The notes under the pieces: model-generated
The model's input: only the letters and a program-made list of their open reading frames with translations
Told to the model about the DNA's origin: nothing
Databases searched by the model: none
DNA from: an uncultured bacterium
GTDB taxonomy: Bacteria > Bacillota > Clostridia > Lachnospirales > Lachnospiraceae
Length of the DNA: 5,863 nucleotides
Assembly: GCA_946543095.1 (NCBI GenBank)
Contig: CAMNLO010000116.1
Coordinates: 1-5,863, forward strand
Direction: 5' to 3'
Made by a program: the position numbers and the translations under genes
Shown: piece by piece, positions 1 through 5,364 of the stretch
Position numbering within the stretch: the first letter of the stretch is position 1
How the letters are laid out: each line of letters begins with the position of its first letter

Positions 1-70
1 AATCTCAGTGAGGGTTATTCTACCCATTGTTTCCGAAAATTAGTTTACGCGATCGCAATGCGCCAGGTAT

Positions 71-99
71 TTGACGAAGCAGGATCCAGAGGTTATAAT
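71..99 (+). promoter_or_regulatory. Promoter of the tRNA-Ser gene
   Basis: The -35 box TTGACG (71-76) and a perfect -10 box TATAAT (94-99) are separated by 17 bases, the ideal spacing for the housekeeping sigma factor. Transcription should start near position 106, giving a leader of about 33 bases before the tRNA. This near-consensus promoter is what one expects for a stable RNA gene expressed at high level. Confidence 0.88.
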
Positions 100-106
100 A
101 GTTTGC

Positions 107-134
107 CGGGACGGGAACACAGATTCCCGCTCCG
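107..134 (+). other. Hairpin in the 5' leader of the pre-tRNA
   Basis: CGGGAA (112-117) pairs perfectly with TTCCCG (124-129) around a 6-base loop. Past one A/C mismatch, CGGG (107-110) pairs with TCCG (131-134), including one G-U pair. The stem would begin almost exactly at the predicted transcription start and end four bases before the tRNA. It would occupy nearly the whole leader that RNase P must remove. The pairing is seen directly; any role in processing or stability is inferred. Confidence 0.5.
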
Positions 135-138
135 TATT

Positions 139-225
139 GGAGACGTATCGAAGTGGTCATAACGAGCCTGACTCGAAATCAGGTTGTCGGTTTCCGGCAC
201 GTGGGTTCGAATCCCACCGTCTCCG
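139..225 (+). tRNA. tRNA-Ser, anticodon CGA
   Basis: This is a complete class II tRNA cloverleaf. The acceptor strands GGAGACG (139-145) and CGTCTCC (218-224) pair over 7 bp, with discriminator base G225. The anticodon stem CCTGA/TCAGG encloses the loop CTCGAAA, with anticodon CGA at 174-176, reading UCG. A long variable arm with a stem of about six pairs (from about 185 to 199) is typical of tRNA-Ser. The T arm is GTGGG-TTCGAAT-CCCAC at 201-217. The 3' CCA is not encoded and must be added by nucleotidyltransferase. The gene is a single-gene unit with its own promoter and terminator. No copy of its 3' end occurs elsewhere in the window, so there is no sign of integration at this tRNA here. 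Confidence 0.96.
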
Positions 226-231
226 TCAGAT

Positions 232-262
232 CACCCGGAAGGCTTCCTTCCGGGTGTTTTTT
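232..262 (+). terminator. Intrinsic terminator of the tRNA-Ser unit
   Basis: A perfect 11-bp stem, CACCCGGAAGG (232-242) against CCTTCCGGGTG (246-256), closes a 3-base CTT loop and is followed directly by six T residues (257-262). It lies seven bases after the tRNA, so the precursor has almost no 3' trailer before the hairpin. Confidence 0.93.
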
Positions 263-522
263 ACAGCACCAACCCTGCAGGCGGACGCCGTGCCTGCACA
301 CAGGATCCCCGATCCGGGCTTTGCGGAATATCCAAAGGGCCCGGCTTTGAACAGACGGAATCTGTGTTCGGCCCGGTGAGCGACCATAGATGTGACTATT
401 CTTGTTTGATGAAAACCACATCGCCCGACTGTCATGCACCGGGGTAAAACGGCATGATCAGGCCGGAGGAAGAGACGGTCTGATCCTTTCACAAAAGCAG
501 CGAAACCGGCGGAAAACGGACT
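263..522. other. Intergenic region without a recognisable gene
   Basis: No reading frame here has a ribosome binding site together with recognisable protein content; the short frames look random. A weak imperfect hairpin can be drawn from GGGCC (near 337) and GAACAGA (349-355) to the facing TCTGTGTTC and GGCCC (361-374). It has bulges and no T-run. No -35/-10 pair close to consensus was found upstream of the 523 gene, so its promoter is unidentified. The stretch GGAGGA at 465-470 resembles a ribosome binding site but is about 50 bases from the next start codon. Confidence 0.5.
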
Positions 523-2001
523 ATGATGAACAAGATCGAGGAAGCTATTATCTATGCTACCATCATGCACCAGGGAAAGGTGCGGAAGCTGGGCAATACC
601 CCTTATATCCTGCACCCCCTGGAGGTGGCGCAGATTCTATCCACCATGACCGATGACCAGGATGTCATCACCGCAGGCATCCTGCACGATGTGGTGGAGG
701 ACACGGACGGGACGATCAGGGAGATCGGGAAGCGCTTCGGAGAGCGGGTGGCCTTTCTGGTGGCTTCCGAATCGGAAAACGCCTATCCGGAGGAGAGCCG
801 GAGTGAGAGCTGGAAGAAGCGCAAGGAGGAATCCATCAGGGTGTTAAAGAATGCGGATGACCAGGGCGTCCGGATGCTTTGGCTGGCGGACAAACTGGCC
901 AATATCCGTTCCCTGGCAGGCAGCTATTCCGAGAACGGGGAAAAGATCTGGGAGAGCTTTCATCAGCACGACCCCGAAATGCACCACTGGTACTACAGGA
1001 CCATCGCCGAGCAGCTGGAGCTCTCACTGAACAAGACCGGGGCCTTCAAGGAACTGATCAAGCACATCAATTACATCTGGCCCGGGACCTTCAATTCCGA
1101 AAAGGTGCAGTACAGGAAATACCGGGAGGTTTCCGTGGAGGGCTGCAGGCGGATCGGCCGCGGCGCCAAGGGCGATGTGTACCGGTATGATGACGAGCTG
1201 GTGATCAAGGTCTATAACCAGAACAATACCTACAGTGATGTGGAGCGGGAGATCGCCATGGCCCGCAGGGCCTTTGTCCTGGGGATCCCCACCGCCATTT
1301 CCTTCGGCATCGTGTCGGTGGGGGACCAGTATGGGGCCATGTACGAGCTGGTGGATTCCGACACGGTCTCCGGCTGCATCATGTGTAATCCCGGTCAGGT
1401 GGAGACCTACGCAAAAATGATGGCACAGCTGGCCCATACGATCCACGGGACCCATGTGACTGCGGAGGATGGCTTCCCCGGCGCCCTGGACCGGATCCGG
1501 GACTACATCGAAGGCGGCATCGGAAAAGAGGATGATGCCCTGGCAAAGAAGGTCATGGCGCTGATCGAGCCGCTTGAGGATGCCGGCACCCTGCTCCATG
1601 GAGATTTCCACACGGGAAACGTGTTTTTGCAGAACGGAGAGCTGCTGCTGATCGACATGGACCGGCTGGCCACGGGGCACCCCATTCTGGAGCTTGGGGA
1701 TCTGTACTATTTTTATGTGATCCTGGGGGAGGACAACCCTTCCGTGGTGGAGAGATTCATGGGCTTTTCCTATGAGACCGCCTGCCGCTTCATGCACCTG
1801 TTCCTGAAGCACTATCTGGGAACAGAGGATGAGGGCAGGATAAGAGAAGTCTCCGAAAAGGCCTCCCTCATCGGCTACAGCCGCCTGATCCGGAAGATCC
1901 GCAAGCAGAGAAAGCCGGCGGATACGGATCACATGCTGGTCCGCCGCTGTGTGGAGAGGATCGCCGATCTGACGGACACTCTGGACACTCTGGTTTTTTG
2001 A
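523..2001 (+). CDS. RelA/SpoT-type HD hydrolase domain fused to an aminoglycoside-phosphotransferase-fold kinase
   Basis: This 492-residue cytoplasmic protein has two domains. Residues 1 to about 185 match the HD hydrolase half of Rel/SpoT enzymes and the stand-alone MESH1-like hydrolases. They include the R-K-x-G-x-x-P-Y-x-x-H-P block (21-32, His31), the metal-binding H55-D56 with E59-D60, and the late block LADKLANIRS (121-130, with Asp123 and Asn127). These residues normally hold Mn2+ and remove the 3' pyrophosphate of (p)ppGpp. There is no synthetase, TGS or ACT domain. Residues about 205-450 are an APH/choline-kinase-type phosphotransferase. They have a glycine-rich loop GRGAKGDVY (212-220), Lys229, the catalytic loop HGDFHTGN (359-366, Asp361 and Asn366) and a metal-binding Asp378/Asp380 pair in LIDMDR. 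It resembles the small-molecule kinase family once labelled TIGR02172. An in-frame stop at 481 leaves only the tandem ATGs at 523 and 526 as starts, and the ribosome binding site (GGCGGA at 508) is weak. The VOC pair follows 30 bases later, probably in one operon. Domain calls are firm; substrates are unknown. Confidence 0.85.
   Translation: MMNKIEEAIIYATIMHQGKVRKLGNTPYILHPLEVAQILSTMTDDQDVITAGILHDVVEDTDGTIREIGKRFGERVAFLVASESENAYPEESRSESWKKRKEESIRVLKNADDQGVRMLWLADKLANIRSLAGSYSENGEKIWESFHQHDPEMHHWYYRTIAEQLELSLNKTGAFKELIKHINYIWPGTFNSEKVQYRKYREVSVEGCRRIGRGAKGDVYRYDDELVIKVYNQNNTYSDVEREIAMARRAFVLGIPTAISFGIVSVGDQYGAMYELVDSDTVSGCIMCNPGQVETYAKMMAQLAHTIHGTHVTAEDGFPGALDRIRDYIEGGIGKEDDALAKKVMALIEPLEDAGTLLHGDFHTGNVFLQNGELLLIDMDRLATGHPILELGDLYYFYVILGEDNPSVVERFMGFSYETACRFMHLFLKHYLGTEDEGRIREVSEKASLIGYSRLIRKIRKQRKPADTDHMLVRRCVERIADLTDTLDTLVF
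1974..1991 (+). repeat. Tandem 9-bp direct repeat at the 3' end of the hydrolase-kinase gene
   Basis: GGACACTCT occurs twice head to tail (1974-1982 and 1983-1991) and encodes the repeated tail TDTLDTL just before the C-terminal VF and stop. Because the unit is a multiple of three, gain or loss of copies would only change the length of the tail and would not shift the frame. Confidence 0.7.
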
Positions 2002-2031
2002 CTATTCTGAAACAGTAAAGGAGGAAACGCA

Positions 2032-2418
2032 ATGACTATCACAAGCTTTAACCCGATGATCGTAACCGGGGACGCCGAAACTACCATCGCCCTGTTTGAG
2101 GCCATGGGTTTTGAGCGCCGCCACATGAAGACAGGCATCAACGACAAGGACATATCAAGCGTCCGCATGCGCTACACCGGCGAAGACGGCAAGGTGTTCC
2201 ATGTGGATGTGGCAAGCGCCCCTGTGGAGAAGGACATTACGACAATCCGCATGAACACCCGGGATTTTGACGAAACCTATCAGATGCTTCAGGAGAAGGG
2301 CTTCAAAAACGCCCAGGGCGAGAAGGTCACGGAAACCGGCTCTTCCAAGTCCACCTTAATGTTTTCGCCCTCAGGCTTTTCCATCAACATTACCGAGCAC
2401 ATCAGAAAGCATGACTGA
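2032..2418 (+). CDS. Small VOC-superfamily (glyoxalase/bleomycin-resistance fold) protein, first of a tandem pair
   Basis: This 128-residue soluble protein has the length and rhythm of a VOC protein with two beta-alpha-beta-beta-beta modules. It opens with NPMIVTGD (7-14), the typical first strand. The first helix and GFERRH (26-31) follow, then a strand FHVDVA (56-61), a second module from about residue 70, and the closing strand MFSPSGFSINI (110-120), which corresponds to the usual 'DP.G' segment. The metal-ligand pattern of glyoxalase I is not evident, so it may be a binding or non-metal protein. A strong ribosome binding site AAAGGAGG (2017-2024) lies seven bases before the ATG. It follows the hydrolase-kinase gene by 30 bases with no terminator between. 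The next gene is a clear paralogue. The substrate is not known. Confidence 0.85.
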   Translation: MTITSFNPMIVTGDAETTIALFEAMGFERRHMKTGINDKDISSVRMRYTGEDGKVFHVDVASAPVEKDITTIRMNTRDFDETYQMLQEKGFKNAQGEKVTETGSSKSTLMFSPSGFSINITEHIRKHD

Positions 2419-2432
2419 AAGGAGAGCATACA

Positions 2433-2810
2433 ATGAAGATCACTACATTTAATCCCCTGATCGTTACAAAGGATCCCGAATACGCCATCCGGCTGTTTGA
2501 GGAGCTTGGCTTTGAAAGACACCACACCAAGACAAATATCAGTGAAACGAAGACCACCGATGTCCGTATGAAGGATGCCAACGGCTTTTATGTGGATGTT
2601 GCGGAGGGGGAAGGCGAGTATCAGATGATCCGCGTGAATGTGGACAATCTGGAGGAAGCCATCGAATTCTTTATGGCGCACGGTTTCAGGAAGCCCCATC
2701 ATGAAACGGCATCCGAAACAGTGGATACCGGGTCTTCCAGATTCAACATCCTGGTTTCTCCTTCCGGATATATTCTGGCAGTATCACAGCATATCAAGGA
2801 TCATGACTGA
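2433..2810 (+). CDS. Small VOC-superfamily protein, second of a tandem pair
   Basis: This 125-residue protein is a paralogue of the preceding one. By eye, 26 of the first 46 residues are identical, and both share the blocks NP-x-IVT-x-D, GFER-x-H-x-KT-x-I, VRM, VDVA, GSS and SPSG and a His-Ile-(Arg/Lys)-x-His-Asp C-terminus. Relative to its partner it has a deletion of about four residues between the VRM and VDVA blocks. AAAGGAGAG (2418-2426) supplies a good ribosome binding site and overlaps the last base of the upstream stop codon, so translation of the pair is probably coordinated. VOC proteins usually build their active site from paired modules across a dimer, so the two could form a heterodimer; that is inference. 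A specific reaction such as glyoxalase, dioxygenase or antibiotic sequestration cannot be assigned. Confidence 0.85.
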   Translation: MKITTFNPLIVTKDPEYAIRLFEELGFERHHTKTNISETKTTDVRMKDANGFYVDVAEGEGEYQMIRVNVDNLEEAIEFFMAHGFRKPHHETASETVDTGSSRFNILVSPSGYILAVSQHIKDHD

Positions 2811-2837
2811 CACCGATTCCTGCAGCTGATCCCTTTG

Positions 2838-2879
2838 ATCGCAGACCGGGATCCGCATGCGCGGATCACTCTCTGCGAT
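2838..2879. repeat. Long interrupted inverted repeat downstream of the VOC pair
   Basis: The outer arms ATCGCAGA (2838-2845) and TCTGCGAT (2872-2879) are perfectly complementary. So are the inner arms GATCCGC (2850-2856) and GCGGATC (2861-2867), around an ATGC loop. The two stems are separated by facing 4-base internal loops (CCGG and ACTC). As RNA this gives a 15-pair hairpin with a symmetric internal loop. It begins 27 bases after the VOC stop codon and has no following T-run, so it is not a standard intrinsic terminator. It could be an mRNA 3'-end stabiliser, a weak terminator or a protein-binding site. Confidence 0.7.
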
Positions 2880-2907
2880 GTCTTGTATAATTTGCTCGTC
2901 ATGGGTA

Positions 2908-3018
2908 ATGAACATGAACGGATTCTGCGAAAAGAAGTTTTTCTCCATGCTGGTCTCCGGCACCTTTACCAAAGCGGTGATGTACCTGATGCTGCTGAGC
3001 GCAGCGCCAATGCGTTAA
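2908..3018 (+). pseudogene. Possible 5' remnant of a MATE-type membrane transporter gene
   Basis: An open frame of 36 codons starting with ATG at 2908 and ending at TAA 3016-3018 contains a charged start (CEKKFF) followed by a hydrophobic run (SMLVSGTFTKAVMYLMLLS). This resembles the beginning of the first membrane helix of MATE-family multidrug exporters, which often begin with a K-K-F-F segment and continue into a helix ending in L-L-x-D. The similarity stops abruptly after LLS (position 3000). The remaining codons and the stop look unrelated, as if a deletion had removed the rest of the gene. There is no ribosome binding site. TATAAT at 2886-2891 could be a relic -10 box, but no -35 box matches it. 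The call rests on resemblance only; it may be a chance frame. Confidence 0.3.
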
Positions 3019-3026
3019 ACTTTAAG

Positions 3027-3057
3027 TTGATCAATGCATGATGTGCAGTGGTATAAT
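3027..3057 (+). promoter_or_regulatory. Promoter of mscL (extended -10 type)
   Basis: A perfect TATAAT (3052-3057) is preceded by TGG (3049-3051), making an extended -10 element. The best -35 candidate is TTGATC (3027-3032) at a long spacing of 19 bases, which the extended -10 could compensate. The -35 lies within small palindromes, AACTTtAAGTT (3018-3028) and TTGATCAA (3027-3034). The predicted start near 3064 leaves a short leader before the mscL ribosome binding site. Confidence 0.7.
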
Positions 3058-3090
3058 ATGACAGGTTGAATGAATATCAGGAGGTAAAAA

Positions 3091-3519
3091 ATGAAAGGAT
3101 TATTGAACGAATTCAAGGCATTTATCATGCGGGGCAATGTCATGGATATGGCGGTGGGCGTCATTGTGGGCGGAGCCTTCACCGCCATCGTGACAAGCCT
3201 GAACGAGGATCTTTTAACGCCGCTTCTGGGGGTATTCGGCGGCACGGACTTTTCCTCCCTCACCGTCACCCTGGGCAGCGGGGAGAACGCTCCGGTTTTG
3301 ATGTACGGCAATTTCATCACTGCCCTGATCAATTTCCTCATCACCGCCTTTGTGATCTTTCTCATCGTAAAATCTTTAAACAAGGCGGCGGCTCTGATGA
3401 AGAAGAATGAGGAGGATGCTGCCCCCAAAACGAAGATGTGCCCCTACTGCAGATCCCAGATCGCTTTGGAGGCCGTAAGATGCCCCCACTGCACAAGCGA
3501 ACTGGAGAAAACAGCATAA
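3091..3519 (+). CDS. mscL: Large-conductance mechanosensitive channel MscL with a C-terminal zinc ribbon
   Basis: This 142-residue inner-membrane protein matches MscL, the homopentameric channel that opens under membrane tension and releases solutes on osmotic downshock. The N-terminal amphipathic helix ([12 protein letters not shown], 4-15) leads into the pore-lining first membrane helix (about 16-45), containing the diagnostic segment [15 protein letters not shown] (16-30). A periplasmic loop covers about 46-72. The second membrane helix is at about 73-97 ([20 protein letters not shown] and onward). The usual E. coli-like C-terminal helical bundle is replaced by a linker and a two-CxxC zinc ribbon, with Cys117, Cys120, Cys131 and Cys134 (CPYC and CPHC). 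The ribosome binding site AGGAGG (3079-3084) is six bases before the ATG, and the gene has its own promoter. It appears to be transcribed alone. Family assignment is secure; zinc binding is inferred from the cysteines. Confidence 0.97.
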   Translation: MKGLLNEFKAFIMRGNVMDMAVGVIVGGAFTAIVTSLNEDLLTPLLGVFGGTDFSSLTVTLGSGENAPVLMYGNFITALINFLITAFVIFLIVKSLNKAAALMKKNEEDAAPKTKMCPYCRSQIALEAVRCPHCTSELEKTA

Positions 3520-3542
3520 AACAGAATAAAAAAGCATAAAAA

Positions 3543-3563
3543 GCGGAGGTGTTCCACTTCCGC
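3543..3563. terminator. Hairpin after mscL; T-run only on the minus strand
   Basis: GCGGAGGTG (3543-3551) pairs with CACTTCCGC (3555-3563), with one G-U pair, around a TTC loop. On the + strand it is followed by a C-rich pyrimidine stretch and is at best a weak terminator for mscL. On the - strand it is followed by TTTTTATGCTTTTTT, a good intrinsic terminator tail, although no minus-strand gene is seen here to use it. It most likely insulates mscL from the chemoreceptor operon. Confidence 0.5.
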
Positions 3564-3591
3564 CTTCCCCCTTCCCGATTCCCCTGTTTCC

Positions 3592-3620
3592 TTGACACTA
3601 AGGGCTTAAAAGCCTATTAT
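3592..3620 (+). promoter_or_regulatory. Promoter of the chemoreceptor-MarR operon
   Basis: A perfect -35 TTGACA (3592-3597) and a -10 TATTAT (3615-3620) are separated by exactly 17 bases. The predicted start is near 3627, inside the first operator palindrome, leaving a leader of about 50 bases before the chemoreceptor ATG. A promoter this strong suggests control by repression and not by activation. Confidence 0.87.
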
Positions 3621-3621
3621 G

Positions 3622-3653
3622 TAATTAGAATTCTAACTATTTGAATTCTAATA
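3622..3653. promoter_or_regulatory. Paired near-palindromic operators, probably for the downstream MarR protein
   Basis: A perfect 12-bp palindrome TTAGAATTCTAA (3625-3636) sits directly after the -10 box and covers the predicted transcription start. It extends to 18 bp (3622-3639) with one mismatched pair. A second copy, TTTGAATTCTAA (3640-3651), repeats it with a period of 15 bases and forms a 16-bp near-palindrome (3638-3653). AT-rich palindromes of this size at a promoter are typical MarR-family operators. The operon encodes a MarR protein, so autorepression is the natural inference. Binding itself is not shown by the sequence. Confidence 0.75.
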
Positions 3654-3662
3654 ATATATTTC

Positions 3663-3668
3663 AGGGGG
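3663..3668 (+). promoter_or_regulatory. Ribosome binding site that fixes the chemoreceptor start at ATG 3677
   Basis: AGGGGG lies eight bases before the ATG at 3677. A longer in-frame reading from a TTG at 3641 would start inside the second operator without a ribosome binding site and would add twelve polar residues before the charged start, so it is rejected. Confidence 0.8.
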
Positions 3669-3676
3669 AAAGTGAA

Positions 3677-5347
3677 ATGAAGAGTCGAAAGAAAGTATCC
3701 ATGACCACGGTACTGCTGCTGATCGGATTCGTTCCTCTGATCCTGTCAACCATTGTAACCTGTGTGATCATGGCCAGCACTGTGACGAAAAACCTGGAGG
3801 ACGCAGCCTATCACAAATTAAAGGTTGCGGCGGACGGCCTGAGGAAGTATTATCAGTATGATCTGGATAACGGAAACCAGCCTCCCTATGAGCATGACTA
3901 TGTGGATATGCTCCGGGAGGAGGACATTGAAATGACCCTGTTCATGGGGGACACCAGATACACCACGTCCCTGATCAATGAGAACGGGGAACGGAATGAA
4001 GGCACAAAGATGGACAGCGCCATCTGGGCGGAGGTCCAGAAGGGCAATGATGTCAGCGCCCAGGGTGTGAAGATCGGCGGCGATAGCTATTTTGTCTACT
4101 ATATGTCCATGTTCGATGTAAACCATAAGGTGGTGGGCGCGGCCTGGGCAGGCGAGCCGGAGAAAGCGGTAAGGGATAGCATCATGAAGGTCATTGTGAC
4201 CGTGATCTTATCCGTGATCGTCGCAGTGGTGGTGTTTGCCGTGATCATCTTCCTGGTGTCCAGAAAGGTGGTGGCTTCCATCGGCTCCGTGATCAAAGAG
4301 GTGGACAGACTTTCCTCGGGAGATCTGACCTCCGACGAGCATGCCTCCTCCTTTGTCCGTGAGATCAATGATATCGGCGACAATGTCTTCGACCTGAACC
4401 GGAAGCTGCAGGAGATCGTGGGACAGGCGAAGGAGGCCTCCGCCCAGACCGGCTCCAGGGCAAAGGAGCTGGCGGGAACCTCGGATCAGATCAGCGACAC
4501 CTCCGATGCCGTCTCCAATGCCGTGCAGGATATGGCCAAGGGAGCCACGGACCAGGCGGACACGGTCCAGAAGGCCACGGAAAACCTCACTTTGCTTTCC
4601 GATGCCATCCAGACGGTGGCGGAAAATGCGGAATCCCTTGCGGCAGCAGCTGCTGAGATGAACGACGCCTCCATGGAGAGCGCGGAGGCCTTAAAGAGCC
4701 TTTCCCAGAATATGGAGACCATGGGCAGCGCCGTGAACGAGATCATGCAGACCATGAGCGCCACCAATTCGGCGGTCCAGGTGGTGAACGACAAGGTGGA
4801 CGGCATCACCAGCATTGCGTCCCAGACCAATCTGCTGGCACTGAACGCTTCCATTGAGGCGGCAAGAGCCGGAGAAGCGGGGAAGGGCTTCGCCGTGGTG
4901 GCGGAGGAGATCGGGAAGCTGGCCACAGAATCTGCCGACACCGCCCAGGAGATCAGAGGGGAGATGGCAGAGCTTTTGCGCCATGCCCAGGAGGCTCTTG
5001 AGAAGACCACGGAGATCTCCGAGATCAAAGGCAGTGTGGACTCTGTTCTGGAGGAGACCACCGGCAGGATCCGCAATCTGATCTCCAATGTGGAATCCAC
5101 GGTGGCAGGCGTGAACAATATTTCCGGACTGACGGAGGAATGCAATGCCTCCAAGGAAGAGATCATCGACGCCATGAGCTCTTTGTCCGCCATTTCGGAA
5201 GAAAACGCAGCCTCCACGGAACAGACCGGCGCTTCCATGGAAGAGCTGAACGCCACGGTGAACGGCCTTGCCGCAGCGGCGGGGAACCTGAATGACGTGG
5301 CGGAGAAGCTGGACGACGAGCTTGGGTTCTTTAAGGTCCGTGTGTAA
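3677..5347 (+). CDS. Methyl-accepting chemotaxis protein with an extracellular single-Cache-like sensor domain
   Basis: This 556-residue inner-membrane chemoreceptor would bind ligand outside the cell and control CheA kinase through CheW. A positively charged start (MKSRKK) is followed by membrane helix 1 (about 9-33). An extracellular domain of about 135 residues (35-170) has a single-Cache-like layout ending in the strand pair [12 protein letters not shown] and [11 protein letters not shown]. Membrane helix 2 spans about 172-195 (valine- and isoleucine-rich). A HAMP-like segment (about 196-250, with RLSSGDLT at 211-218) leads into a long alpha-helical coiled coil. Its hairpin tip carries the highly conserved MCP signature at about 380-415 ([20 protein letters not shown], then [15 protein letters not shown]). 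The Ala-, Glu- and Gln-rich repeats on both arms are plausible methylation sites. It ends in GFFKVRV with no CheR-docking pentapeptide. No che or flagellar genes are nearby. It shares a promoter and operator region with marR and ends in tandem TAA stops. The ligand is unknown. Confidence 0.95.
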   Translation: MKSRKKVSMTTVLLLIGFVPLILSTIVTCVIMASTVTKNLEDAAYHKLKVAADGLRKYYQYDLDNGNQPPYEHDYVDMLREEDIEMTLFMGDTRYTTSLINENGERNEGTKMDSAIWAEVQKGNDVSAQGVKIGGDSYFVYYMSMFDVNHKVVGAAWAGEPEKAVRDSIMKVIVTVILSVIVAVVVFAVIIFLVSRKVVASIGSVIKEVDRLSSGDLTSDEHASSFVREINDIGDNVFDLNRKLQEIVGQAKEASAQTGSRAKELAGTSDQISDTSDAVSNAVQDMAKGATDQADTVQKATENLTLLSDAIQTVAENAESLAAAAAEMNDASMESAEALKSLSQNMETMGSAVNEIMQTMSATNSAVQVVNDKVDGITSIASQTNLLALNASIEAARAGEAGKGFAVVAEEIGKLATESADTAQEIRGEMAELLRHAQEALEKTTEISEIKGSVDSVLEETTGRIRNLISNVESTVAGVNNISGLTEECNASKEEIIDAMSSLSAISEENAASTEQTGASMEELNATVNGLAAAAGNLNDVAEKLDDELGFFKVRV

Positions 5348-5364
5348 TAATTAAAGCTCTTTAT

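Noticed and set aside
49..56. GCGATCGC, an 8-bp palindrome like the HIP1 repeat of cyanobacteria
   Set aside because: It occurs once, and nothing else suggests a cyanobacterium.
139..225. tRNA-Ser as an integration site with a genomic island downstream
   Set aside because: No second copy of the tRNA 3' end, no integrase and no composition break were seen within the window.
71..447. Short open frames across the tRNA-Ser gene and its terminator, on both strands
   Set aside because: They translate the tRNA and terminator sequence and have no ribosome binding sites.
1024..1932. A 302-residue open frame on the minus strand opposite the hydrolase-kinase gene
   Set aside because: It is antisense to a gene with clear conserved motifs, has no ribosome binding site or recognisable domain, and its composition reflects GC-rich codon use on the + strand.
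393..2008. TGACTATTCT at 393-402 and again at 1999-2008, flanking the hydrolase-kinase gene like a target-site duplication
   Set aside because: Several chance 10-base matches are expected in a window of this size, the second copy overlaps the stop codon, and there are no terminal inverted repeats or transposase.
2835..3041. A 68-codon frame through the region between the VOC genes and mscL
   Set aside because: It begins inside the inverted repeat, has no ribosome binding site and runs into the mscL promoter; the overlapping transporter-like frame at 2908 is the more plausible relic.
3641..3676. A longer chemoreceptor starting at TTG 3641
   Set aside because: That start lies in the second operator and lacks a ribosome binding site, while ATG 3677 has AGGGGG at good spacing and gives a normal charged start before the first membrane helix.
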